This document shows positions 49,188 through 61,700 of a stretch of DNA of 64,000 nucleotides, one piece after another; position 1 is the stretch's first letter, and every line of letters starts with the position of its first letter. This DNA comes from Mallotus nudiflorus (lineage: Eukaryota; Streptophyta; Magnoliopsida; Malpighiales; Euphorbiaceae), in NCBI GenBank assembly GCA_947683625.1, contig CANTUR010000044.1, forward strand, positions 2,542,001-2,606,000, in the 5' to 3' direction. The notes under the pieces were generated by a model. That model worked only from the letters and a program-made list of their open reading frames with translations. It did no database searches and was not told where the DNA came from. The position numbers and the translations under genes were made by a program.

Positions 49188-51818
49188 ATGCATAATTTTT
49201 GCACATTTGCGCCCCTCTTTGAGCACAAAATATTATCTCGTGCAAAATTTATGCACAAAATATTTAAACCATTTAATACAAAGTTCCAACTACATATTTT
49301 CAATCCTAAAGACATATTCCAGCCTCTGAAACTCTTGAATCTACTTGATTCAATTCAATGCACAATTTGTACACATTTGCGCATGTTTGAACGCAAAACG
49401 TGAACTCGTGCAAATTTCTGCGCAAATGGTTTTAACAAGCCGTCCAATGTTCCAATCAGATACTCACAGCACTAAACAAATATTCTAGCTTTTTAAACTC
49501 AGAAATATAAGTGAGATTGTTGAATGCATAATTTTTGCACATGTTTGAACGTAAAATGTTAACTTGTATAAAATTTATGCACAAATTATTTAAAACATGT
49601 GATCCAATGTTCCAACTACATTTTCCCAATCCTAAGGGCATATTCCAGCATTTAAAACTCTTAAATCTACTTGATTAAATTGAATTCACAATTTGTGCAT
49701 GTTTGAATGCAAAACGTGAACTCGTGCAAATTTGTGTGCAAATGGTTTTAGACAAGATATCCACTGATCCAATTACATATGTACAGAACTAATCACATAT
49801 TCTAGCTTTTTAAACTTAAAAATATAAATGAGATTGTTGAATGCACATTTGTGCCTGTTTGAACACAAAATGTTAACTCGTGAAAAATTTAAGCACAAAT
49901 TATTTCAAATATGTAATCCAATGTTCTAACTACATATTTTAAATCCCAATGAAATATTCCGGCATTTAAAACTCGTAAATCTACTTGATCTAATTGAATG
50001 CACAATTTATGCTCATTTGCGCATGTTTGAACAAAAAACATGAACTCGTGCAAATTTGTGCGCAAATGGTTTTTAGATATGCAATGTTCCAATCATATAT
50101 TCACAGCACTAATCACATATTCATGCTTTTTAAACTCATTAATATAAATGAGATTAATGAATGCACAATTTTTGCACATTTCTGCCTATTTGAACGTAAA
50201 ATGTTAACACGTAAAAAGTTTATGCACAAATTGTTTAAAACATGTAATCCAATGTTCCAACCACATTTTCCCAATCCTAAAGGCATATTCCAGCATTTAA
50301 AACTCATAAATCTACTTGATTTAATTGAATACACAATTTGTGCACATTTGCGTATGTTTGAACGCAAAACACGAAGTCGTGGAAATTTGTGCGCAAATGG
50401 TTTTAGACAAGATATCCAATGTTCCATTCATATATGCACAGTACTAATCATATATTCATGCATTTTAGACTCACTAATATAAATGAGATTGTTGAATGCA
50501 TAATTTTTGCACATTTGCAACTCTTTGAACGCAAAATGTTAACTCGTGCAAAATTTATGCACAAATTGTTCGAACCATGTAATCCAAAGTTCAAAGTTCA
50601 TATGTTCAATCCTAAAGAAATATTCCAGCCTTTGAAACTCGTTACTCTACTTGATTTAATTCAATGCACAATTTGTGCACATTTGTGCATGTTCGAATGC
50701 AAAACGTGAACTCATCCAAATTTGTGCGCAAATGGTTTTAAGGAGCCATCCAATGTTCCAATCACATATTAACAGCACTAAACACATATTCTATCTTTTT
50801 GAACTCAGAAAATATAAGTGAGATTGTTGAATCCACAATTTTTGCACATTTGCGCCTGTTTGAACGTAAAATGTTAACTCGTGAAAAATTTATGCGCAAA
50901 TTGTTTAAAACATGTAATCCAATGTTCCAACTACATATTTCCAATACAAAAGACATATTACTACATTTAAAAATCTTAAATCTACCTGATTTAATTGAAT
51001 TCACAATTTGTGCACATTTGCGCATGTTTGAACGCAAAACGTGAACTCGTGCAAATTTGTGCGCAAAAGGTTTTAGACAAGATATCTACTGTTTCAATCA
51101 CATATGCACATCACTAATTACATATTCTATCTTTTCAAAATCAAAAATATAAATGAGACTGTTGAATGCACAACTTTTGCACATTTGCGCCTGTCGGAAC
51201 GCGAAATGTTAACTCGTGTAAAATTTATGCACAAATTGTTTCAAATATGTAATCCAATGTTCCAACTGCATATTTTCAATCCCAATGACATATTCCAGCA
51301 TTTAAAACTCATAAATCTACTTTTTCTAATTGAATGCACAATTTGGGCGCATTTGTGCATGTTTGAATGGAAAACGTGAACTCGTGCAAATTTGTTCGCA
51401 AATGCAATGTTCCGATCATATATTCACAGCACTAATTGCATATTCATGCTTTTTAAACTCATTAATATAAATGAGATTGTGGAATGCACAATTCTTGCAC
51501 ATTTTCGCCTCTTTGAACTCAAAGAGTTGACTCGTGAAAATTTTTTACACAAATTGTTACAAACATGCAATCCAATGTTCCAACTGCATATTTTCAATCC
51601 TAAAGACATATTCCAGCTTTTGAAACTCGTAAATATACTTGATTTAATTGAATGCACAATTTGTGCTCATTTGCGCATGTTTGAACACAAAACATGAACT
51701 CGTGCAAATTTGTGCGCAAATGGTTTTAGACAAGATATCCAATGTTCCAATCACATATGCACAGCACTAATCATATATTCAAGCATTTTAAACTCATTAA
51801 TATAAATGAGATTGATGA
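49188..51818. repeat. HOR copy C13, shortened 8-mer
   Basis: Period 2631 bp. Order: a-b-c-(d/g)-h-i-j-k. Monomers e and f, with the TA run, are deleted. Confidence 0.88.
50130..50200. repeat. Hybrid monomer d/g
   Basis: The upstream part is d-type (ggtttttagatatgcaatg and tattcatgctttttaaactc before the A half). The A half becomes g-type (gcctatttgaacg, cgtaaaaagtttatgc, ccacattttccc) within 50131-50195. The in-frame join creates the longest ORF in the window (162 codons), a by-product. Confidence 0.82.
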
Positions 51819-53077
51819 ATGCACAATTTTTGCGCATTTGCGCCCCTCTTTGAACACAAAATATTATCTCGTGCAAAATTTATGCACAAATTGTTTAAAC
51901 CGAGTAATACAAAGTTCAAAGTTCATATTTTGAATCCTAAAGACATATTCCAGCCTTTGAAACTCTTGAATCTACTTGATTTAATTCAATGCACAATTTG
52001 TACACATTTGTGCATGTTTGAACACAAAACGTGAACTCGTGCAAATTTATGCGCAAATGGTTTTAACAAGCCGTCCAATGTTCCAATCAGATACTCACAG
52101 CACTAAACACATATTCTAGCTTTTTAAACTCAGAAATATAAGTGAGATTGTTGAATGCACAATTTTTGCACATGTTTGAACATAAAATGTTAACTTGTAT
52201 AAAATTTATGCACAAATTGTTTAAAACATGTGATCCAATGTTCCAACTACGTTTTCCCAATCCTAAGGACATATTCCAGCATTTAAAACTCTTAAATCTA
52301 CTTCATTAAATTGAATTCACAATTTTTACATGTTTGAATGCAAAACGTGAACTCGTGCAAATTTGTGTGCAAATGGTTTTAGATAAGATGTCCACTGATC
52401 CAATTACATATGTACAGAACTAATCACATATTCTAGCTTTTTAAACTTAAAAATATAAATGAGATTGTTGAAAGTACATTTGTGCCTGTTTGAACGCAAA
52501 ATGTTAACTCGTGAAAAATTTAAGCATAAATTGTTTCAAATATGTAATCCAATGTTCTAACTACATATTTTAAATCCCAATGACATATTCCGGCATTTGA
52601 AACTCATAAATCTACTTGATCTAATTGAATGCACAATTTGTGGTCATTTGCGCATGTTTGAACAAAAAATATGAACTTGTGCAAATTTGTGCGCAAATGG
52701 ATTTTAGATATGCAATGTTCCAATCATATATTCACAGCACTAATCACATATTCATGCTTTTTAAACTCATTTATATAAATGAGATTGTTGAATGCACAAT
52801 TTTTGCACATTTCCACCTCTTTGAACTCAAAAAGTTAACCCGTGAACATTTTTCGCACAAATTCTTTCGAACATGTAATCCAATGCTCCAACTACATATT
52901 TTCAATCCTAAAGACATATTCCAGCTTTTAAAACTCGTAAATCTACTTGATTTAATTGAATGCACGATTTGTGCACATTTGCGCATGTTTGAACGCAAAA
53001 CATGAACTCGTGCAAATTTGTGCACAAATGCTTTTAGACAAGATATCCAATGTTCCAATGACATATTCATAGAACTA

Positions 53078-53114
<37 letters not shown>

Positions 53115-55399
53115 GTATTTTAATATAAATGAGATTTTTCAATGCATACTTGCTCCTCTTTGAATGCAAAATGTTAACTCGTGCAAAATTTATGCACAAA
53201 TTGTTCAAAACATGTAATCCAATGTTCCAACTACATATTTTCAATCCTAAAGGCATATTCCATCCTTTAAAACTTGTAAATCTACTTTATTTAATTGAAT
53301 GCACAATTTGTTCACATTTGCGCAGGTTAGAAAGCAAAATGTGAACTCGTGCAAATTGTTTTAGACAAGATATCCAATATTCCAATCACATATTCACAGC
53401 ACTAATCACATAATTTTTGCACATTTACTTCTCTTTGAACGCAAAATGTTAACTCGTGCAAAATTTATGCACAAATTGTTTAAACCATGTAATCCAATAT
53501 TCCAACTACATATTTTCAATCCTAAAGACATATTCCAGCTTTTAAAACTCATAAATCTACTTGATTTAATTGAATGCACAATTTGTGCACATTTTGCGCA
53601 TGTTTGAACGCAAAAGGTGAACTTGTGCAAATTTGTGCGCAAATGGTTTTGGACAAGATATCCAATGTTCCAATCGTATATTCATAGCACTAATCACATA
53701 TTCTAGCTTTTTGAACTCATTAATATAAATGAGATTGTTAAATGCACAATTTTTGCACATTTGCGCCTGTTTGAACGCAAAATGTTAACTCGTAAAAAGT
53801 TTATTCACAAATTGTTTAAAACATGTAATCCAATGTTCCAACCACTTTTTCCCAATCCTAAAGGCATATTCCAGCATTTAAAACTCATAAATCTACTTGA
53901 TTTAATTGAATGCACAATTTGTGCACATTTGCGCATGTTTGAACGCAAAACGTGAAGTCGTGCAAATTTGTGCGCAATTGGTTTTAGACAAGATATCCAA
54001 TGTTCCAATCACATATGCATAGCACTAATCATGTATTCATGGATTTTAGACTCATTAATATAAATGAGATTGTTGAATGCACAATTTTTGCACATTTGCA
54101 ACTCTTTGAACGCAAAATGTTAACTCGTGCAAAATTTATGCACAAATTGTTTGAACCATGTAATCCAAAGTTCAAAGTTCATATGTTCAATCCTAAAGAA
54201 ATATTCCAGCCTTTGAAACTTGTTACTCTACTTGATTTAATTCAATGCACAATTTGTGCACATTTGTGCATGTTCGAACGCAAAACGTGAACTCGTGCAA
54301 ATTTGTGCGCAAATGGTTTTAACGAGCCATCCAATGTTCCAATCACATATTAACAGTACTAAACACATATTCTAGCTTTTTGAACTTAGAAAATATATGT
54401 GAGATTGTTGAATCCACATTTTTTGCACATTTGTGCCTGTTTGAACATAAAATGTTAACTCGTGAAAAATTTATGTGCAAATTGTTTAAAACTTGTAATC
54501 CAATGTTCCAACTACATATTTCCAATCCTAAAGACATATATCTGCATTTAAAAATCTTAAATCTACCTGATTTAATTGAATTCACAATTTGTGCACATTT
54601 GCGCATATTTGAACGCAAAACGTGAACTCGTGCAAATTTGTGCGCAAAAGGTTTTAGACAAGATATCTACTATTTCAATCACATATGCACAACACTAATT
54701 ACATATTCTATCTTTTTAAACTCAAAAATATAAATGAGACTGTTGAATGCACAATTTTTGCACATTTGCGCCTATCGGAACGCAAAATGTTAACTCGTGT
54801 AAAATTTATGCACAAATTGTTTCAAATATGTAATCCAATGTTCCAACTGCATATTTTCAATCCCAATGACATATTCAAGCATTTAAAACTCATAAATCTA
54901 CTTTTTCTAATTGAATGCACAATTTGGGCGCATTTGTGCATGTTTGAACGGAAAATGTGAACTCGTGCAAATTTGTGCGCAAATGCAATGTTCCAATCAT
55001 ATATTCACAACACCAATCGCATATTCATGCTTTTTAAACTCATTAATATAAATGAGATTGTGGAATGCACAATTTTTGCACATTTCCGCCTCTTTGAACT
55101 CAAAGAGTTGACTCGTGAAATTTTTTTGCACAAATTGTTTCAAACATGCAATCCAATGTTCCAACTGCATATTTTCAATCCTAAAGACATATTCCAGCTT
55201 TTGAAACTCGTAAATATACTTGATTTAATTGAATGCACAATTTGTGCTCATTTGCGCATGTTTGAACGCAAAACATGAACTCGTGCAAATTTGTGCGCAA
55301 ATGGTTTTAGATAATATATCCAATGTTCCAATCACATATGCACAACACTAATCATATATTCAAGCATTTTAAACTCATTAATATAAACGAGATTGATGA
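51819..55399. repeat. HOR copy C14, complete 11-mer with small deletions
   Basis: Period 3581 bp, a to k in order. About 48 bp are missing just before and at the start of f near 53412 (atcacataatttttgc), and 12 bp in the B half of e near 53357. The h and j monomers carry the right-side variants catatgttcaatcc and ctttttctaattg. Confidence 0.9.
53081..53110. repeat. TA microsatellite before e, C14
   Basis: Uninterrupted TA, 30 bp. Confidence 0.95.
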
Positions 55400-56640
55400 A
55401 TGCACAATTTTTGCACATTTGCGCCCCTCTTTGAACACAAAATATTATCTCGTGCAAAATTTATGCACAAATTGTTTAAACCATGTAATACAAAGTTCCA
55501 ACTACATATTTTGAATCCTAGAGACATATTCTAGCCTTTGAAACTCTTGAATCTACTTGATTTAATTCAATGCACAATTTGTACACATTTGTCCATGTTT
55601 GAACGAAAAACGTGAACTCGTGCAAATTTGTGCGCAAACGGTTTTAACAAGCCGTCCAATGTTCCAATCAGATACTCACAGCACTAAACACATATTCTAG
55701 CTTTTTAAACTCACAAATATAAGTGAGATTGTTGAATGCACAATTTTTGCACATGTTTGAACGTAAAATGTTAACTTGTATAAAATTTATGCACAAATTG
55801 TTTAAAACATGTGATCCAATGTTCCAACTACATTTTCCCAATCCTAAGGACATATTCCAGCATTTAAAACTCTTAAATCTACTGGATTAAATTGAATTCA
55901 CAATTTGTGCATGTTTGAACGCAAAACGTGAACTCGTGCAAATTTGTGCGCAAATGGTTTTAGACAAGATATCCACTGATCCAATTACATATGTACAGAA
56001 CTAATCACATATTCTAGCTTTTTAAACTTAAAAATATAAATGAGATTATTGAACGCACATTTGTGCCTGTTTGAACGCAAAATGTTAACTCGTGAAAAAT
56101 TTAAGCACAAATTGTTTCAAATATGTAATCCAATGTTCTAACTACATATTTTCAATCCCAATGACATATTCCGGCATTTAAAACTCGTAAATCTACTTGA
56201 TCTAATTGAATGCACAATCTGTGCTCATTTGCGCATGTTTGAACAAAAAACGTGAACTCGTGCAAATTTGTGCGCAAATGGTTTTTAGATATGCAATGTT
56301 CCAATCACATATTCATGCTTTTTAAACTCATTAATATAAATGAGATTGTTGAATGCAAAATTTTGCACATTTTCGCCTCTTTGAACTCAAAAAGTTAACC
56401 CGTGAACATTTTTCGCACAAATTCTTTCGAACATGTAATCCAATGCTCCAACTACATATTTTCAATCCTAAAGACATATTCCAGCTTTTAAAACTCGTAA
56501 ATCTACTTGATTTAATTGAATGCACGATTTGTGCACATTTGCGCATGTTTCAATGCAAAACATGAACTCATGCAAATTTGTGCACAAATGCTTTTAGACA
56601 AGATATCCAATGTTCCAATGACATATTCATAGCACTAATC

Positions 56641-56677
56641 ATATATATATATATATATATAAATATATATATATATA
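56641..56677. repeat. TA microsatellite before e, C15
   Basis: 37 bp, interrupted once by AA; followed by agaaagtattcta. Confidence 0.95.
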
Positions 56678-58674
56678 AGAAAGTATTCTAATATAAATGA
56701 GATTTTTGAATGCATACTTGCTCCTCTTTGAACGCAAAATGTTAACTCGTGCAAAATTTATGCACAAATTGTTCAAAACATGTAATCCAATGTTCCAACT
56801 ACATATTTTCAATCCTAAAGGCATATTCCATCCTTTAAAACTTGTAAATCTACTTTATTTAATTGAATGCACAATTTGTACACATTTGCGTAGGTTTGAA
56901 AGCAAAATGTGAACTCGTGCAAATTTGTGCGCAATTTGTTTTAGACAAGATATCCAATATTCCAATCACATATTCACAGCACTAATCACATATTCGAGCA
57001 TTCTGAACTAATTAATGTAAATGAGATTTTGAAATGCACAATTTTTGCACATTTGCTCCTCTTTGAACGCAAAATGTTAACTAGTGCAAAATTTATGCAC
57101 AAATTGTTTAAACCATGCAATCCAATGTTCCAACTACATATTTTCAATCCTAAAGACATATTCCAGCTTTTAAAACTCATAAATCTACTTGATTTAATTG
57201 AATGAACAATTTGTGCACATTTGCGCATGTTTGAACGCAAAAGGTGAACTTGTGCAAATTTGTGCGCAAATGCTTTTGGACAAGATATCCAAAGTTCCAA
57301 TCGCATATTCATAGCACTAATCACATATTCTAGCTTTTTGAACTCATTAATATAAATGAGATTGTTGAATGCACAATTTTTGCACATTTGCGACTGTTTG
57401 AACGTAAAATGTTAACTCGTAAAAAGTTTATGCACAAATTGTTTAAAACATGTAATCCAATGTTCCAACCACATTTTCCCAATCCTAAAGGCATATTCCA
57501 GCATTTAAAACTCATAAATCTACTTGATTTAATTGAATGCACAATTTGTGCACATTTGCGCATGTTTGAACGCAAAACGCGAAGTCATGCAAATTTATGC
57601 GCAAATGGTTTTAGACAAGATATCCAATGTTCCAATCACATATGCATAGTACTAATCATATATTTATGCATTTTAGACTCATTAATATAAATGAGATTGT
57701 TGAATGCAAAATTTTTGCACATTTGCAACTCTTTGAACGCAAAATGTTAACTCGTCCAAAATTTATGCACAAATTGTTTGAACCATGTAATCCAAAGTTC
57801 AAAGTTCATATGTTGAATCCTAAAGAAATATTCCAGCCTTTGAAACTCGTTACTCTACTTGATTTAATTCAATGCACAATTTGTGCATGTTCGAACGCAA
57901 AACGTGAACTCGTGCAAATTTGTGCACAAATGGTTTTAACGAGCCATTCAATGTTCCAATCGCATATTAACAGCACTAAACACATATTCTATCTTTTTGA
58001 ACTTAGAAAATATAAGTGAGATTGTTGAATCCACAATTTTTGAACATTTGCGCCTGTTTGAACGTAAAATGTTAACTCGTGAAAAATTTATGCGCAAATT
58101 ATTTAAAACATGTAATCCAATGTTCCAACTACATATTTCCAATCCTAAAGACATATTCCTGCATTTAAAAATCTTAAATCTACTTGATTTAATTGAATTC
58201 ACAATTTGTGCACATTTGCGCATGTTTGAATGCAAAATGTGAACTCGTGCAAATTTGTGCGCAAAAGGTTTTAGACAAGATATCTACTGTTTCAATCACA
58301 TATGCACGGCACTAATTACATATTCTATCTTTTTAAACTCAAAAATATTAATGAGACTATTGAATGCACAATTTTTGCACATTTGCGCCTGTCGGATCGT
58401 AAAATGTTAACTCGTGTAAAATTTATGCACAAATTGTTTGAAATATGTAATCCAATGTTCCAACTGCATATTTTCAATCCCAATGACATATTCCAGCATT
58501 TAAAACTCATAAATCTACTTTTTCTAATTGAATGCACAATTTGGGCGCATTTATGCATGTTTGAACGGAAAACGTGAACTCGTGCAAATTTGTGTGCAAA
58601 TGCAATGTTCCAATCATATATTCACAGCACTAATCCCATATTCATGCTTTTTAAACTCATTAATATAAATGAGA

Positions 58675-58955
58675 TTGTGGAATGCACAATTTTTGCACAT
58701 TTCCGCCTTTTTGAACTCAAAGAGTTGACTCGTGAAATTTTTTTGCACAAATTGTTTCAAACATGCAATCCAATGTTCCAACTACATATTTTCAATCCTA
58801 AAGACATATTCCAGCTTTTGAAACTCATAAATCTACTTGATTTAATTGAATGAACAATTTGTGCACATTTGCGCATGTTTGAACGCAAAAGGCGAAGTCG
58901 TGCAAATTTATGCGCAAATGGTTTTAGACAAGATATCCAATTTTCCAATCACATA
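58675..58955. repeat. Triple hybrid monomer k/f/g
   Basis: Starts as k (gattgtggaatgc, tcaaagagttgactcg) and changes to f within 58770-58850. The f part carries gaatgaacaatttgtgc, a variant otherwise seen only in the f of C15 near 57202. It changes to g at about 58891 (aaaagg then cgaagtcgtgc). Monomer h follows, as after g. Two exchanges in one monomer suggest gene conversion or successive crossovers. Confidence 0.78.
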
Positions 58956-61580
58956 TGCACAGTAATAATCATATATTCATGCATTTTAGACTCATTAATA
59001 TAATTGAGATTGTTGAATGCACAATTTTTGCAGATTTTCAACTCTTTGAACGCAAAATGTTAACTCGTGCAAAATTTATGCACAAATTGTTTGAACCATG
59101 TAATCCAAAGTTCAAAGTTCATATGTTCAATCCTAAAGAAATATTCCAGCCTTTGAAACTCGTTAATCTACTTGATTTAATTCAATGCACAATTTGTGCA
59201 CATTTGTGCATGTTCGAACGCAAAACGTGAACTCGTGCAAATTTGCGCATAAATGGTTTTAACGAGCCATTCAATGTTCCAATCGCATATTAACAGCACT
59301 AAACACATATTCTATCTTTTTGAACTCAGAGAATATAAGTGAGATTGTTGAATCCACAATTTTTGCACATTTGCGCCTGTTTGAACGTAAAATGTTAACT
59401 CGTGAAAAATTTATGCGCAAATTATTTAAAACATGTAATCCAATATTCCAACTACATATTTCCAATCCTAAAGACATATTCCTGCATTTAAAAATCTTAA
59501 ATCTACTTGATTTAATTGAATTCACAATTTGTGCACATTTGCGCATGTTTGAATGCAAAATGTGAACTCGTGCAAATTTGTGCGCAAAAGGTTTTAGACA
59601 AGATATCTATTGTTTCAATCACATATGCACGGCACTAATTACATATTCTATCTTTTTAAACTCAAAAATATAAATGAGACTATTGAATGCACAATTTTTG
59701 CACATTTGCACCTGTCGGATCACAAAATGTTAACTCGTGTAAAATTTATGCACAAATTGTTTCAAATATGTAATCTAATGTTCCAACTGCATATTTTCAA
59801 TCCCAATGACATATTCCAGCATTTAAAACTCATAAATCTACTTTTTCTAATTGAATGCACAATTTGGGTGCATTTATGCATGTTTGAACGGAAAACGTGA
59901 ACTCGTGCAAATTTGGGCGCAAATGCAATGTTCCAATCATATATTCACAGCACTAATCCCATATTCATGCTTTTTAAACTCATTAATATAAATGAGATTG
60001 TGGAATGCACAATTTTTGCACATTTCCGCCTTTTTGAACTCAAAGAGTTGACTCGTGAAATTTTTTTGCACAAATTGTTTCAAACATGCAATCCAATGTT
60101 CCAACTGCATATTTTCAATCCTAAAGACATATTCCAGCTTTTGAAACTCGTAAATATACTTGATTTAATTGAATGCACAATTTGTGCTCATTTGTGCATG
60201 TTTGAACGCAAAACGCTAACTCGTGCAAATTTGTGCGCAAATGGTTTTAGACAAGATATCCAATATTCAAATCACATATGCACAGCACTAATCATATATT
60301 CAAGCATTTTAAACTCATTAATATAAATGAGATTGATGAATGCACAATTTTTGCACATTTACGCCCCTCTTTGAACATAAAATATTATCTCGTGCAAAAT
60401 TTATGCACAAATTGTTTAAACCATGTAATACAAAGTTCCAACTACATATTTTGAATCCTAAAGACATATTCCAGCCTTTGAAACTCTTGAATCTACTTGA
60501 TTTAATTCAATGCACAATTTGTACACATTTGTGCATGTTTGAACGCAAAACGTGAACTTATGCAAATTTGTGCGCAAGTGGATTTAACAAGCCATCCAAT
60601 GTTCCAATCAGATACTCACAGCACTAAACACATATTCTAGCTTTTTAAACTCAGAAATATAAGTGAGATTGTTGAATGCACAATTTTTGCACATTTTTGA
60701 ACGTAAAATGTTAACTTGTATAAAATTTATGCACAAATTGTTTAAAACATGTGATCCAATGTTCCAACTACATTTTCCCAATCCTAAGGACATATTCCAG
60801 CATTTAAAACTCTTAAATCTACTTGATTAAATTGAATTCACAATTTGTGCATGTCTGAACGCAAAATGTGAACTCGTGCAAATTTGTGCGCAAATGGTTT
60901 TAGACAAGATATCCACTGATCCAACGACATATGTATAGAACTAATCACATATTCTAGCTTTTTAAACTTAAAAATATAAATGAGATTGTTGAATGCACAT
61001 TTGTGCCTGTTTGAATGCAAAATGTTAACTCGTGAAAAATTTAAGCACAAATTGTTTCAAATATGTAATCCAATGTTCTAACTACATATTTTAAATCCCA
61101 ATGACATATTCCGGCATTTAAAACTTGTAAATCTACTTGATCTAATTAAATGCACAATTTGTGCTCATTTGCGCATGTTTGAACAAAAAACGTGAACTCG
61201 TGCAAATTTGTGTGCAAATGGTTTTTAGATATGCAATGTTCCAATCACATATTCATGCTTTTTAAACTCATTAATATAAATGAGATTGTTGAATGCACAA
61301 TTTTGCACATTTTCGCCTCTTTGAACTCAAAAAGTTAACCCGTGAACATTTTTCGCACAAATTCTTTCGAACATGTAATCCAATGCTCCAACTACATATT
61401 TTCAATCCTAAAGACATATTCCAGAATTTAAAACTCGTAAATCTACTTGATTTAATTGAATGCACGATTTGTTCACATTTGCGCATGTTTGAACGCAAAA
61501 CATGAACTCGTGCAAATTTGTGCACAAATGCTTTTAGACAAGATATCCAATGTTCCAATGACATATTCATAGCCCTAATC

Positions 61581-61607
61581 ATATATATATATATATATAT
61601 ATATATA
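61581..61607. repeat. TA microsatellite before e, C16
   Basis: 27 bp of TA, followed by ctaaagtatttta. Confidence 0.95.
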
Positions 61608-61627
61608 CTAAAGTATTTTAATGTAAA

Positions 61628-61700
61628 TGAGATTTTTGAATGCACAATTTGTGCACATTTGCGCAGGTTTGAAAGCAAAATGTGAACTCGTGCAAATTTG
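61628..61700. repeat. Half-monomer of type e (single 168-bp unit lost)
   Basis: The spacer gagatttttgaatgc that normally leads into the e A half joins directly to the e B half (acaatttgtgcacatttg, gcaggtttgaaagc). Exactly one basic unit is missing, as expected from exchange between misaligned A and B halves. Confidence 0.82.

Larger units (their letters stand above)
55400..60339. repeat. HOR copy C15, expanded 15-mer
   Basis: Period 4940 bp. Order: a-b-c-d-e-f-g-h-i-j-(k/f/g)-h-i-j-k. A four-monomer block h-i-j-k follows a three-part hybrid. The two h-i-j-k runs and the one in C16 share private variants (gcacggcact, gtcggatc), so this amplification looks recent. The d copy lacks about 19 bp upstream of its A half, as in C16. 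Confidence 0.88.

Noticed and set aside
49994..50482. Longest ORF in the window (162 codons), starting in c and crossing the d/g hybrid
   Set aside because: It is satellite sequence read across monomers, kept open only by the hybrid join. The same reading in other copies is broken by stops. No start context, domain or codon bias suggests a gene.
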